A stretch of 64,000 nucleotides of DNA from Amycolatopsis bullii (GTDB taxonomy: Bacteria; Actinomycetota; Actinomycetes; Mycobacteriales; Pseudonocardiaceae), in assembly GCF_014654205.1 (NCBI RefSeq), contig NZ_BNAW01000053.1, positions 1 through 64,000 of the forward strand, given 5' to 3'. Within the stretch, counting starts at the first letter, position 1. Every line of letters starts with the position of its first letter. A model generated the notes under the pieces. That model was given only the letters and a program-made list of their open reading frames with translations. It had not been told where the DNA came from and ran no database searches. Below are positions 1-9,800 of the stretch, piece after piece. The translations under genes were made by a program, and so were the position numbers.

Positions 1-478
1 GACGCCGTCGTCGGCCGCGCCACCGCCGTCCCCGCCGCCGCAGCGGCGGGGCACCGTCCGGCTGCCCGGCGGCGGCACGGCGACGCTGGTGCGCAAGGAC
101 CTCGGCCCGGGTGGCGAGCTGCCGGTGCCCACCGACCTGGGGCAGGCGACGTGGTGGGGCGCGTCACTCGAGGCGGCCGGCGGGGCGAGCGTGTTCGCCG
201 GCCACGTGAACTGGCGGGGCGCGACCGGGCCGTTCGCCGAGCTGTGGACGGCCAGGATCGGCACCGAAGTGACCATTGTGGACAGCGCGGGAAAGACGTG
301 GCGGTACCGGATATCGCAGCTGGTCACGGTACACAAGAGCGATCTGCCCGCCCGCGCCGACACCCTGTTCGGCCCGTCCGGCCCGCACCGCGTGGTGCTG
401 GTGACGTGCGGCGGCCGCTGGGTCGGCGGCTCGGACGGCTACGAGGAGAACCGCGTCGTCATCGCGGACCCCGCCTAA
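1..478 (+). CDS. Class F sortase, C-terminal part (5' end outside window)
   Basis: The reading frame is open from base 2, so the gene begins upstream of the window. A Pro/Ser-rich linker (first ~17 codons) leads into a compact sortase fold. Visible catalytic elements are the His of AGHVNW, the Cys of LVTCGG and the Arg of EENRVV near the C-terminus, the His-Cys-Arg triad of class F (actinobacterial) sortases. These are membrane-anchored extracytoplasmic transpeptidases whose substrates are mostly unknown. A GTG at 89 is an internal codon, not the start. The LANTG-tailed protein at 28768-29916 would be expected to use a class E enzyme instead, so no link is claimed. Confidence 0.85.
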   Translation, partial: TPSSAAPPPSPPPQRRGTVRLPGGGTATLVRKDLGPGGELPVPTDLGQATWWGASLEAAGGASVFAGHVNWRGATGPFAELWTARIGTEVTIVDSAGKTWRYRISQLVTVHKSDLPARADTLFGPSGPHRVVLVTCGGRWVGGSDGYEENRVVIADPA

Positions 479-581
479 GTTACTGGTGGGTAACATCACG
501 TTTCGAAACGGTGGTCGCGGGCCAGGGGCATGCAGCAGAATGCCCAGGGTCAGGGCTACGGGAGCGAGAGGTGTGAAGACG

Positions 582-2576
582 ATGGCGACGTTCTTGGTGA
601 CCGGGGCGACCGGACTGATCGGGCGTCACTTCACCCGGCTGCTGCTCTCCCGCCCCGACGACGACCGCGTCGCCCTCGTGGTGCGCGCCTCCTCGCGGGC
701 CAAGCTGGCCGCGCTGGTCGACCAGTGGCCGCACGCCGACCGCGTCACCCTCGTCACCGGCGACCTCGGCGAGCCGCTGCTCGGTGTGTCCGAAGCGGAC
801 CGCGAGCAGCTGCGCGGGCACGTCGACCACATCGTCCACCTCGCCGCGCTTTACGACCTCACCGCCGACGACGAAGCCAGCATCAAGGCCAATGTGGACG
901 GCACGCGGGCCGTCGTCGACCTCGCCGCGGACCTGCGCGCGGGCTGCCTGCACCACGTGTCGTCGGTGGCGGTCGCGGGCGACCACGAAGGCGTGTTCAC
1001 CGAGGAGATGTTCGACGCCGGGCAGCGGCTCGTCACGCCGTACCACCGGACCAAGTTCGAGGCCGAGAAGATCGTCCGCGAGCAGGACCGGGTGCCGTGG
1101 CGGGTGTACCGGCCGGCCGTCGTCGTCGGGCACTCCGAGACCGGCGAAATGGACAAGATCGACGGCCCGTACTACCTCTTCCCCGCGATCAACCGGCTCG
1201 CCGGGCTGCCCGACGTGCTGCCGGTCGTCGGCCCCGACCTCGGCGACACCAACATCGTGCCGGTCGACTACGTCGCCGAGGCGCTGCTGGAGCTGGTGGT
1301 CAAGCCGGGGCTCGACGGTCACGCCTTCCACCTGGTCAACCCCGAGCCGCAGCCGGTCGTCTCGGTGTACAACGCCTTCGCGCGGGCCGCGGGCGCGCCG
1401 ACGATCACCGTGCAGCTGCCCGAAGGGCTCTCGAAGCGGATCGTCGGGCTGGTCAAGCTGACCGAGCACATCCCGGGCGTCACCATCGCGCGCGACGCCG
1501 TCATGGAGCGCTTCGGCATCCCGCCGGTGCTGCTGGACACGATGGCCTTCCCGTCGGTGTTCTCCTCGGCCGAGACGCGCAAGGCGCTGGCCGGCACCGT
1601 CGAGGTCCCCCGGCTGGAGGAGTACGCGCCGACGCTGTGGCGCTACTGGCGCGAGCACCTCGACCCGTTCCGCGCCCGCAAGCACGGCCCGCGCGGCGAG
1701 CTCGACGGCCGCCGCGTGATCATCACCGGCGCGTCTTCGGGCATCGGGCGGGCGACGGCGCTCAAAGTCGCCGCGGCAGGCGGTGTCCCGCTGCTCGTCG
1801 CGCGCCGCCAGCACGAGCTGGAAGAGGTCCGCGACGAGATCGTCGCCGCCGGCGGCACCGCCTCGGTGTACCCGGCCGACCTGACCGACGAGGACTCGGT
1901 GCGCAAGGCCGTCGACGCGATGCTGGCCGAGCACGGCCGGATCGACATGCTGGTGAACAACGCCGGCCGGTCGATCCGCCGCTCGATCAAGCTGTCGTAC
2001 GACCGGATGCACGACTACGAGCGCGCGATGGCCATCAACTACTTCGGCGCGGTGCGGCTGATCCTCGCGGTGCTGCCGCACATGTCGGAGCGCAAGTTCG
2101 GGCACATCGTGAACGTGTCCTCGATCGGCGTCCAGGGCATCGCGCCGCGCTTCTCGGCGTACGCGGCGTCGAAGGCGGCGCTGGACTACTTCTCGCGCAT
2201 CGCGGCCACCGAGACGCACGGCGACGGGATCACCTTCACCACCATCCACATGCCGCTGGTGCGCACGCCGATGATCCGGCCGACGAAGATCTACGACGCG
2301 TTCCCGACGAAGTCGCCGGAGCAGGCCGCGGACATGGTGATGAAGGCGCTCGTCGAGCGGCCCAAGCACATCGGCACCCCGGCGGGGCAGGCGATCGGGC
2401 TGGCCTACACGCTCACGCCGGGCCTCACCGACGCGATCGCGTACCAGGGTTTCCGGATCTTCCCGGATTCGGCCGCGGCGGGCGGTTCGGGCGAACTCAA
2501 GATCGGACGTGGCGAGAAACACCTCTCGCGCGCGGCGATGGCGCTGGCCCGGCTTTCGCGCGGGTTCCACTGGTGA
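582..2576 (+). CDS. Two-domain SDR oxidoreductase (fatty acyl-CoA reductase / AcrA1-like)
   Basis: A 664-aa fusion of two Rossmann domains. The N-terminal half is an extended SDR with TGATGLIG (residues 7-14) and YHRTK (about 154-158). The C-terminal half is a classical SDR with TGASSGIG (about 383), an NNAG motif and YAASK (about 527-531), so both halves keep Tyr and Lys. This architecture matches mycobacterial AcrA1 (Rv3391)-type acyl-CoA reductases, which make fatty aldehydes or alcohols for wax or lipid synthesis; the substrate here is inferred from family only. The ATG at 582 is chosen because the fold starts immediately (MATFLVTGATG) and a GAGAGGTG stretch lies upstream; in-frame codons back to 486 carry no domain. 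It appears monocistronic. Confidence 0.8.
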   Translation: MATFLVTGATGLIGRHFTRLLLSRPDDDRVALVVRASSRAKLAALVDQWPHADRVTLVTGDLGEPLLGVSEADREQLRGHVDHIVHLAALYDLTADDEASIKANVDGTRAVVDLAADLRAGCLHHVSSVAVAGDHEGVFTEEMFDAGQRLVTPYHRTKFEAEKIVREQDRVPWRVYRPAVVVGHSETGEMDKIDGPYYLFPAINRLAGLPDVLPVVGPDLGDTNIVPVDYVAEALLELVVKPGLDGHAFHLVNPEPQPVVSVYNAFARAAGAPTITVQLPEGLSKRIVGLVKLTEHIPGVTIARDAVMERFGIPPVLLDTMAFPSVFSSAETRKALAGTVEVPRLEEYAPTLWRYWREHLDPFRARKHGPRGELDGRRVIITGASSGIGRATALKVAAAGGVPLLVARRQHELEEVRDEIVAAGGTASVYPADLTDEDSVRKAVDAMLAEHGRIDMLVNNAGRSIRRSIKLSYDRMHDYERAMAINYFGAVRLILAVLPHMSERKFGHIVNVSSIGVQGIAPRFSAYAASKAALDYFSRIAATETHGDGITFTTIHMPLVRTPMIRPTKIYDAFPTKSPEQAADMVMKALVERPKHIGTPAGQAIGLAYTLTPGLTDAIAYQGFRIFPDSAAAGGSGELKIGRGEKHLSRAAMALARLSRGFHW

Positions 2577-2732
2577 CCGGGGCCGTTCCGGCCCGCTGGT
2601 CAGCACGGACATCCCGGCAGCGGCCTCACTCTGCGTTCGCGGGTGAGGCCATTCCGGCGACACGGCGACACGTGTCGGTGATTCGTCAAGCCGGAAGGCG
2701 GAGGCGGCGGGTGCCCGGGTACGGTCGGGCCC

Positions 2733-3887
2733 ATGGTTCCTGAGCGCGACCCCGCCGCAACCGCCCTCAACGGCCTTCTCCCCCTCCGTCGTGAGTACAC
2801 CCAGGCCTGGCACGGCTTCGACCGCAACGAGGTGCGCCAGTACCTCGACCACGTCGAAGCCCAGCTGCGCCGGGTGCTCAGCGAACGCGACGCCGCCGCC
2901 GCGCAGGCCGCCGCCGCGACCCGCGAGGTCGAAATGGTGCGGCAGCAGGTCGCGGCGCTCGAGGCGCGCGTCGAGGAGCTGAAGAAGCCGCCGGAGCGGC
3001 TCGAGGACCTCGACGAGCGGATGCAGCGCACGGTGACGCTCGCGCAGGCGCGCGCGGACGAGATCATCAAGCGCGCCGAGGTGGCCGCGGAGAAGACGTG
3101 GGCGTCCTCGACCGAAGCGTCGACGAAGCTGCGCGAGCGGTACACCAAGCTGGTCGCCGAGCTGGACAAGCAGGCCGACCTGCTGCACTCGGAGCACGAG
3201 AGCGCGCTGGCGGAGACGCGCGCCGAGGTCCAGCGGCTGACGGTCGAGGCGGCCCAGCGGCGCGAGCTGCTGGACAACGAGGCCGAGCGGAAGCGCCGGA
3301 AGCTCGAGCGCGAGTTCGAGGCCTCCCAGGCGGCGCAGAAGGCGGCGCTGGAGAAGCACATCGCGGACCAGCGCACGGCGAGCAAGAACCAGGCGGAGCG
3401 CCGCATCGCGGAGGCGACGGCGGAGGCGAAGCGGCGGCTCGACGAGGCGACGGCCGAAGCCAAGCGGCGCCTGGACGAGGCGACCACCCAGGCGGCCCAG
3501 CGCACCACGGCGGCGAACCGGAAGGTCGAGCGGCTGGCGGAGATCCGCGAGCAGGCGCGCAAGAGCCTGGCGCTGGCGGAGGACATCCTCAACCGGAGCG
3601 AGACGCAGCTGGCGACGCTGCCGGAGGAGGCGGTGATCCCGCAGGCGTCGAAGCTGGTCGGGGGCGACGCGGAGTCGGCGACCACGCCGGCGGCGCCGGT
3701 CGTGCCGGTGGTGCAGCCGTCGATCCCGAAGGCGGCAGCGCCCAAGCCGGCGCCGAAGCCCGCCCCGGCCCCGAAGCCGGCGCCCCAGGCGGCCAAGCCG
3801 GCGAACTCGAACGGCCCGGCGACGAAACCGGCGAACGGCAACGGTTCGAAGCCGCTTTCCCCGACCGGGAGCAAGCCGGGCAACTGA
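2733..3887 (+). CDS. DivIVA-like long coiled-coil protein
   Basis: This 384-aa protein has a short N-terminal region (YTQAWHGFDRNEVRQYLDHVEAQL, about residues 22-45) resembling the DivIVA/Wag31 membrane-targeting segment, then about 250 residues of almost continuous heptad-like Ala/Glu/Arg/Lys coiled coil, including tandem EATAEAKRRLD units near 230-250. The tail (about 325-384) is Pro/Ala/Lys-rich and probably disordered. Proteins of this kind (Wag31, FilP, Scy relatives) organise polar growth or filament-like scaffolds in actinomycetes. It is not Wag31 itself, since no septation-gene neighbourhood is present. A TACGGT box at 2720-2725 sits 7 nt before the ATG and there is no Shine-Dalgarno, so the mRNA is probably leaderless. 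Confidence 0.75.
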   Translation: MVPERDPAATALNGLLPLRREYTQAWHGFDRNEVRQYLDHVEAQLRRVLSERDAAAAQAAAATREVEMVRQQVAALEARVEELKKPPERLEDLDERMQRTVTLAQARADEIIKRAEVAAEKTWASSTEASTKLRERYTKLVAELDKQADLLHSEHESALAETRAEVQRLTVEAAQRRELLDNEAERKRRKLEREFEASQAAQKAALEKHIADQRTASKNQAERRIAEATAEAKRRLDEATAEAKRRLDEATTQAAQRTTAANRKVERLAEIREQARKSLALAEDILNRSETQLATLPEEAVIPQASKLVGGDAESATTPAAPVVPVVQPSIPKAAAPKPAPKPAPAPKPAPQAAKPANSNGPATKPANGNGSKPLSPTGSKPGN

Positions 3888-3904
3888 GCCACGCGAACAC
3901 CTGT

Positions 3905-3947
3905 GAAGGCCGCGTTGCGGGACTCCTGGGTCCCCGGCGCGGCCTTC
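3905..3947 (+). terminator. Stem-loop downstream of the coiled-coil gene
   Basis: GAAGGCCGCG (3905-3914) pairs perfectly with CGCGGCCTTC (3938-3947) across a 23-nt loop, 17 nt after the stop codon. It is a likely transcription terminator without a U-tract, as is common in high-GC actinomycetes. Confidence 0.6.
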
Positions 3948-4075
3948 ATCGCGTGAGCAGCCCCAGCCGAGCGCGCGGTGCGAAGCCCGCAACCCGCGCG
4001 CGTGGAGGGGCCCCCGGTTTTTACGCTACCGGCAGGCACCGACAGTTTCCGGCGCCCTGCGGCAGCGCGCTTTCA

Positions 4076-4177
4076 AGCGCCCCAAGGCGGCCTTGGTTGC
4101 GTTGAATGACGCAGCGGCGCGAAGCGCTTCCGCGCCGCAGTGCCGATTCAGCGCACCGAAAACCTCATTGGGGCGCT
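4076..4177. repeat. Imperfect long inverted repeat between convergent genes
   Basis: A left arm starting AGCGCCCCAA (4076 onward, to about 4110) is matched by the reverse complement of 4145-4177, which ends TTGGGGCGCT. The arms are about 33 nt each with several mismatches. The element fills the end of the 291-bp gap between the convergent coiled-coil and amidase genes and touches the amidase stop region, so it may be a bidirectional terminator. Nothing else was recognised in 3888-4178. Confidence 0.5.
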
Positions 4178-4178
4178 C

Positions 4179-5504
4179 TCAGTCGCGCGCTGTCCGGGGC
4201 CAGGGGTTCGCCGCCTCCAGCTGGGCCGCCAAGCCCAGCAGGAGCGACTCGCCGCCCGGGCGGGCCACCAGCTGCACCGACGTCGGCAACCCCGACACCA
4301 CCGACCTCCCCACCGGGACCGTGATCGCCGGGTAGCCCGCGAAGTTCCACTGGCCCGTGAAGCCCGCCAAGCGCGTCGACGGCAGCACGTTCGCCAGCCA
4401 CCCGCGCTCGTGCCAGCGGCCCGCCTTCACCGGCCAGTGCGACAGCGTGGGCGTCAGCAGCACCTCGTGCGAGGCGAAGAACTCCTCCGCCCGGGCGACC
4501 CACCGGTCACGCGTCCGCGAGCGGATCAGGCCCGCCCGCTCGACCAGGCGGCCCGCGCGGACGTGGGCCCGGGTCCGGCGCTGCAGCCGCGAGACGTCGA
4601 AGTCGCGGGCCTGGGCCGCCGGGCCCGCCAGCCAGCGGGCCGTCATGCCGAGGACCATCGTCGCCGGGTAGCGCGGTGCGGCCGGCTCGATCGCGTGCCC
4701 CGCCGCCGCCAGGTGGCCCGCCGCCGTCGAAACCGCCGCCACCAATTCGCGAGGGACCGGGGTGTGCAGCACCGGCACCGTCGTCGACATGCCGATCCGG
4801 ACCGGAGACGGCGAAGGCACCGACGCCAGCTCAGGCGAATCCGCCAGCACCGACACCAGCAGCGCCGTGTCGGCGACCGTCGTGGCCAGCGGGCCGTGCA
4901 CCGACATGCCGAACCAGCCGCCCTCCGCCAGCAGGTCCGCGCCCGGCTTCAAGCCCACCAGGCCGCACATCGCCGCCGGGAGGCGGACCGAGCCCATGCC
5001 GTCCGAACCGTGGGCCAGCGGGACCAGGCCGGCCGCCACCGCCGCCGCGCTGCCACCCGACGAGCCGCCCGCCGCGTACATCGGGTTCCAGGGGTTGCGG
5101 GCGATGCCGTCCGGGGTGTCGCTCATCGGCCAGATGCACAGCTCCGGCACCCGCGTCAGCCCGACGACCACCGCGCCCGCCGCGCGCAGCCGCGCCACGA
5201 TCACGCCGTCCGCGTCCACCCGCGAGGACGACCCCGCCAGCGAACCGTGCGACGCGAATTCGCCGGTCATTTCCGTGACGTCCTTGACGGCGACGGGCAC
5301 CCCGGCCAGCGGCAGCGACGCGAGGTCCGGCCGCGCGGCGACCTCCGCGGCTTCCTTCACCGCCTCCTCGGCGCGCACCCGGCGGAACGCGCCGACGACG
5401 CCGTCCGCCGCGGCGATCCGCTCCAAGGCCTCCTCGGTGACCTGCACCGGATCGAGCTGCCCGGCCCGGACGGAGGCCGCGATCTCCACTGCCGTGAGCA
5501 CCAT
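4179..5504 (-). CDS. Amidase (amidase-signature family)
   Basis: A 441-aa amidase-signature hydrolase. The Lys of VAVKDV (about residue 76), the Ser of the GGSSGGSAAAV glycine/serine loop and the nucleophile Ser of GSVRLPA form the Ser-cisSer-Lys triad of this family, which hydrolyses amides such as acetamide-like or aryl-acyl amides. No substrate is predictable. There is no signal peptide, so it is cytoplasmic. The ATG at 5504 has a TAGGGT box 6 nt upstream and no Shine-Dalgarno, consistent with leaderless transcription. It stands alone between a convergent neighbour and the LuxR gene upstream. Confidence 0.85.
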   Translation of the reverse strand: MVLTAVEIAASVRAGQLDPVQVTEEALERIAAADGVVGAFRRVRAEEAVKEAAEVAARPDLASLPLAGVPVAVKDVTEMTGEFASHGSLAGSSSRVDADGVIVARLRAAGAVVVGLTRVPELCIWPMSDTPDGIARNPWNPMYAAGGSSGGSAAAVAAGLVPLAHGSDGMGSVRLPAAMCGLVGLKPGADLLAEGGWFGMSVHGPLATTVADTALLVSVLADSPELASVPSPSPVRIGMSTTVPVLHTPVPRELVAAVSTAAGHLAAAGHAIEPAAPRYPATMVLGMTARWLAGPAAQARDFDVSRLQRRTRAHVRAGRLVERAGLIRSRTRDRWVARAEEFFASHEVLLTPTLSHWPVKAGRWHERGWLANVLPSTRLAGFTGQWNFAGYPAITVPVGRSVVSGLPTSVQLVARPGGESLLLGLAAQLEAANPWPRTARD

Positions 5505-5550
5505 GATCGGACCCTAGCCCCGAAAAGGTGACAGCAGCAAAGAAAACGTC

Positions 5551-6153
5551 TCAGATTGCGCCCGCTCGCAGCGCGTAGGCGACGGCGTGGGCCCGGTTGT
5601 TCAGGCCGCACCGCGTCATCAGGCCGTACAGCACGTTCTTCACGGTCCGCTCCGAGTAGCACAGCTTCGCCGCGATCTCCTCGGTGCCGAACCCCTCGGC
5701 GACCAGCCGCAGCACGTCGCACTCGCGGGCCGCGAGCCCCGACAGCGTGAGCCCGTTCGGTTCCAGGACGTCCTTGCGCATCCGCTGCACCTGCGCGAGC
5801 AGCGCGCCCTGCAGCCGCGGCGGCAGGTTGGCCGTGCCGTCACCCGCGGCGAGCACCGCCGTCACCAGCTCGGCCCCGCCCGTCTCGCGGCGCGGCAGGA
5901 TCGCCACCACGCCGCACTCCAGCGCCGCCATCAGGTCGCTTTCGCGGAAGTGCTCGACGACCAGCACGACGTGCGACGCCTTGGCCGCCCGGATCTCGCC
6001 CAGGACGGCCTCGGTGACGTGGTCCTCCATCACCAGCAGCACGTCCGGCACGAGGTCGGTCAGCCGGACGTCGGGATGGTTGTCCAGCAGGCTCACCGCG
6101 CCGGCGTGCGTGATCGGGTCCGAGGCGAGGACGCTCACTTCGACGGGCTTCAT
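5551..6153 (-). CDS. Atypical LuxR-family regulator (paralog of the one at 18171-18749)
   Basis: This 200-aa protein has a receiver-like N-terminal half and a C-terminal LuxR/NarL helix-turn-helix (about 137-198; LAARECDVLRLVAEG then YSERTVKNVLYGLM). The usual phosphoacceptor Asp is missing: the matching strand reads PDVLLVMEDH. It may therefore act without phosphorylation. It is clearly paralogous to the regulator at 18171-18749, sharing EIAAKLCYSERTVKNV and the terminal AHAVAYALRAG pattern. On the coding strand the promoter reads CGTGAAG, 10 nt, CACACT, 6 nt, ATG, so translation is probably leaderless. The same CGTGAAG-N10-box layout precedes the paralog, pointing to autoregulation. Confidence 0.8.
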   Translation of the reverse strand: MKPVEVSVLASDPITHAGAVSLLDNHPDVRLTDLVPDVLLVMEDHVTEAVLGEIRAAKASHVVLVVEHFRESDLMAALECGVVAILPRRETGGAELVTAVLAAGDGTANLPPRLQGALLAQVQRMRKDVLEPNGLTLSGLAARECDVLRLVAEGFGTEEIAAKLCYSERTVKNVLYGLMTRCGLNNRAHAVAYALRAGAI

Positions 6154-6159
6154 GGGGGC

Positions 6160-6215
6160 AGTGTGGACGGCGTGTCTTCACGCCTTCCCTATTCCGTCTT
6201 CACGCCCGTGAAGAC
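6160..6215 (-). promoter_or_regulatory. Autoregulatory-type promoter: CGTGAAG half-site plus 20-bp palindrome
   Basis: A perfect palindrome GTCTTCACGCCCGTGAAGAC lies at 6196-6215 (on the + strand), and a further CTTCACG copy lies at 6176-6182, exactly 22 bp from the matching half of the palindrome. On the coding strand the proximal copy (CGTGAAG) occupies the -35 position, 10 nt before CACACT (6165-6160), which is 6 nt before the LuxR start codon. The palindrome overlaps the 3' end of the WXG100 gene at 6200. An equivalent arrangement precedes the paralogous regulator (18805-18852). Confidence 0.65.
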
Positions 6216-6445
6216 AGCTCCCCGAACGCCGCCCGGGCCCGCTCCAGGCACCCCGGCATCCGCCCGGCCGCGCGGGTCCAGTCGCGCTGGGCGCGCCGGT
6301 ACGCCTCCCGCGCCTCCGGGGTCCAGCCGGCCAGCTCCGGCTCGACCCGGGCCTCCAGGTCGGCCAGCAGTTCGCCGAGCTCGCCGGTGATCGCGCCCAT
6401 CCGGTCCAGCACCAGATCGGCGAAGCTGAAGTCGAGCCGCGTCAC
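6200..6445 (-). CDS. WXG100-family small protein (second of a pair)
   Basis: An 81-aa all-helical protein with a central WTPEAREAYRRAQRDW turn (about residues 41-56), the helix-turn-helix hairpin typical of ESAT-6/CFP-10-like proteins in which a W-x-G-type motif sits between two helices. The canonical Gly is replaced by Pro. Its start overlaps the stop of the upstream WXG100 gene as ATGA (6445-6442), so translation is coupled and the two products probably form a heterodimer. Such dimers are secreted by type VII (ESX) machinery, but no ESX core gene is present in the window. The last bases overlap the LuxR operator. Confidence 0.7.
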   Translation of the reverse strand: MTRLDFSFADLVLDRMGAITGELGELLADLEARVEPELAGWTPEAREAYRRAQRDWTRAAGRMPGCLERARAAFGELSSRA

Positions 6446-6696
6446 GGCAGGCGCGGCCGCGGCATCGGGCCGCCGGTCGCCTCCAGCAGTTCGGCCAGCC
6501 GCGACAGGATCACGTCGAATTCCTGCTCCCAGTCGCTCATCGCCTGCCCGAACCGCACCGACGCCTCACCGCGCCAGGACGCCTGCACCATCGCCATCTC
6601 GCTGTTGACGTCGCGAAGGCGGGACCGGGCCCCGTCGAGGGCGGCCGCGAAGCAGGCGGCGGCCTGTTGCATGTCTTCGGTCGGCGCTGTCGCCAT
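6442..6696 (-). CDS. WXG100-family small protein (first of a pair)
   Basis: An 84-aa protein with a clear WRG motif (about residue 42; QASWRGEASVRFGQAM) between two amphipathic helices, the hallmark of the WXG100/EsxA superfamily. The start has a GAGGAG ribosome-binding site. It is coupled to the following small gene by a 4-bp overlap. The pair lies divergently from a SARP-type regulator (173 bp apart) and upstream of the LuxR gene. It could be a type VII secretion substrate or a dimeric chaperone-like partner; nothing in the window identifies its secretion system. Confidence 0.75.
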   Translation of the reverse strand: MATAPTEDMQQAAACFAAALDGARSRLRDVNSEMAMVQASWRGEASVRFGQAMSDWEQEFDVILSRLAELLEATGGPMPRPRLP

Positions 6697-6788
6697 TCGG
6701 GGCTCCTCTCCGGCTCCCCGAGCGTGGCGCAGGCTCCCGCGCCGCGGAACCCCGCCCGGGGGCCGTTGCCCGAATGTCCGCCATCCTT

Positions 6789-6828
6789 GCCTGCCGGTTC
6801 ACGGCGTCCGCGTATGCTCACGGCAGGC
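6789..6828 (+). promoter_or_regulatory. Promoter region of the first SARP-STAND gene with flanking inverted repeat
   Basis: GCCTGCCG (6789-6796) and CGGCAGGC (6821-6828) form a perfect inverted repeat that brackets a TATGCT box (6813-6818), a good -10 element about 50 nt before the ATG at 6870. A repressor or activator dimer bound here would sit directly on the promoter. The function is inferred only. Confidence 0.4.
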
Positions 6829-6869
6829 ATCCGGCGCGTGACGATTCGTTCACGCACGAAGGGAGACCG

Positions 6870-9800
6870 ATGTCGGCCGCGGACGGCTCGGCCTTGAGAC
6901 TCCAGCTGCTGGGCCCGCTCAAGGCGTGGCAGGGCGAAGCAGAGCTGGACCTCGGCTCCGCGCACCGCCGCACGGTCCTCGCCGCGCTGGCGATGCACCC
7001 GGACCGCACGGTCTCGCGCGAGGAGCTGATCGACGCCGTCTGGGGCGAGACGCCGCCGCAGAGCGCGCAGGGCTCCATCTACACCTACGTCTCCGGCCTG
7101 CGGCGCGCGCTCGAACCCGGCCGGGCCAAGGGCGAGGGCCCGCAGCTGCTCGCCTCGATCGGCTCCGGCTATTCGCTGCGCCTGCCCGCCGAGGCGATCG
7201 ACGTCCACCGGTTCGAAGCCCTGCGCGAGCAGGCACAACGCCGGCACGCGGCCGGTGACCTCCGCGGGGCGCGCGAGGCCTTCGACGAAGCTTTGGCGCT
7301 GTGGCACGGCGTCCCGCTGTCCGGCCTGCCCGGGCCGTTCGCCGCCGCCCAGCGCGCCCGGCTCACCGAGCTGCGGCTGGCGACCATCGAACGGCGCGCC
7401 GAAGTCCTGCTGGAGTCCGGCGGGCACACCGAACTCGTCGCCGAACTGACCGCGCTGACCCGCGAACACCCGTTTCGCGAAACGTTGCGCGGGTTGCTCA
7501 TGCGCGCCCTGGTCCGCGCCGGGCGGCGGACCGAGGCGATCGCGGTCTACGCCGACGTCCGCGACCGGCTCGTCGAGTCCTCGGGCACCGAACCGGGCCC
7601 GGCCCTGCGGCGGCTGCACGACGAGCTGCTGGAGAAGCCCGCCCCGGCGCCGGAACCGACGCCGGTGGCGGCCGTTTCGCGGATGCCGGCCGCGTCACTG
7701 CCGGAACGGGCGGAGATCTTCGTCGGCCGGGAGGCGGAACTCGACCGGCTGCACGAAGCCGTCGTCGAGCTCGGCGCCGGGGCAGGGCGGTCGGTGTGGC
7801 TGGAAGGCGAGCCCGGCAGCGGCCGGACCGCGCTGCTCGCCGAAGTCCTCGCCGCGGCGCAGGATTTCCACCCGGCCTTCGCCGCCGCGGACGCGCTGGA
7901 CCAGCGGTTCGCGCTGCGGCCGCTGCTCGACGCGCTCGGCGTGCACCCGCGCGCCACCGACCCGCGCCGGGCCGCACTGGCCGCGCGGCTCGCCGGACAG
8001 CCCGGCGAAGATCCCGTGGACGACGTCCTCGGGCTGGTCCGCGAGCTGTGCGCCGAGGCCCCGCTCGTACTCGTGCTCGACGACCTGCAGTGGGCCGACG
8101 ACACGACCCTGCGCGTCTGGCGCTACCTGAGCCGGGAGACGCGGCAGCTGCCGCTGCTGCTCGTCGGCGCCTGCCGTCCGGTGCCCCGGCCCGCCGCGCT
8201 GGACGACCTGCTTGACAACGATGACATCGCCGTCCTGACCCTGCCGCCGCTCACCGAGGAGGCCACGCACGAGCTGGCCACCGAGCTGGCCGGCGCGCCA
8301 CCCGGGCCCGGCTTGCAGCGGCTCGTGTCCTACGCGGCGGGAAATCCGCGGTACGTCCGGGAAATCGTCGAGACGCTGCTCGAACAGTCGATGATCGTGC
8401 TCGACGGCGTCCACGCGCACCTGGACGGCAACTCGTGCCAGACGATCCCGCCGCCGCTGGGCTCGCGGACCACGGCGTACCTGAGCTTCCTCTCCAGCGG
8501 AACCCGCGACACGCTGCGCTGGGCCGCGCTGCTGGGCCACGAGTTCTCGCCGGCGGACATCGCCGTCGCCACCGAGCGGCCGCCGACGGCGCTGGTGGGC
8601 GCGGTCGACGAGGCGATCACGTCCGGCGTGCTCGTCGAATCGGGCGACCGGCTGGCGTTCCGGCACCCGCTGGTGCGCCGCGTGCTCTACGAGAAGACGC
8701 CGGCCGCGATGCGGGTCGCGCTGCACCGGCAGCTGGCCGAGGCCTTCGCCGCCGCGGGCGCGCCCGCCGAACGCGTCGCCGAGCAGCTCGCCGCCGCGCC
8801 CGCGCAGGTGGACCCGTGGGTCACCGGGTGGCTGCTGGAGCACATCGGGACGGTCGCCACCGAGACCCCGCGAGTCGCGGTCGACCTGCTGCGCCACGCC
8901 GTCACCCAGGGCACGCTGCCGCCGGACGCGCGGGAGACGCTGACCGCGACCCTGGCCCGGCTGCTGTTCTGGCTCGGCCGGGAACCCGAAGCCGAGGCGC
9001 GCTCGGTCGTCGCGCGGACGTCCGACAGCAGGCGCGCGGCCGAGATGCGCTGGATCCTGGCCTACGTCTACTACCGCCGCGGCGACTTCTCCGAGGCGAC
9101 CGCCGAGCTGAAGCGGACGCTCGACGACACCGACGTCCCGGAGATGTGGCGCGGGCGGCACGAAGCGCTGCTGGCCACGCTGGAGAAACTGGGCGAAGCG
9201 ACGGCGCTGGCCCCGGCGGGGCTGCACCCCCTGGACGACGCGGCACTGGCCGTGCCGAACCTCGACAGCCTCGACGACGCCGCCGAGCCGCTCGACGCCG
9301 CCCGGCGGATCGCCGCGACCCGAGCGGTACCGGGCGAGATGCACCTGGCCGGCGCGGTGCACTACTACTGGCTGGGCCGCTGGCCGGCGGCACTGGCCGA
9401 GCTGGACGCGGTGATCCGCGACGGTGCCGAGACGGCGTCCTACGTCCTGCGCAGCCCGGGATCGGCCCTGCTGGTCCACGGGGTCGGCGCGCTGATCGCC
9501 GGGCACCGCGGAGAACCGGGCCAGGTCAGGACGCACCTGAACGCCGCCGACCGCAGGCAGTGGCCACCGGGCCTGGAGCCCGACGGCGGCGACTTCCTGC
9601 TTGCGGCCCGGGCGCTGCTGGCCGAGCAGGAGGGCCGTCCCGAGGCGGCGCTGACGGCGTTGCTGCCGCTGCTGGAGGACCACTACCCCCCGGCGGCGCG
9701 CTACCAGTGGCTCCCCGACCTGATCCGGCTCGCCCTGCTGCTCGGCGACCGGCCGCGGGTGCAGGAGGCCGTGCGCCTGCTCGAGCCCGAGGGAGAGATC

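Noticed and set aside
480..3992. A 1170-aa open frame on the minus strand
   Set aside because: It is antisense to the SDR and coiled-coil genes, is extremely Arg-rich with no domain, and reflects the high-GC codon bias of the plus-strand genes.
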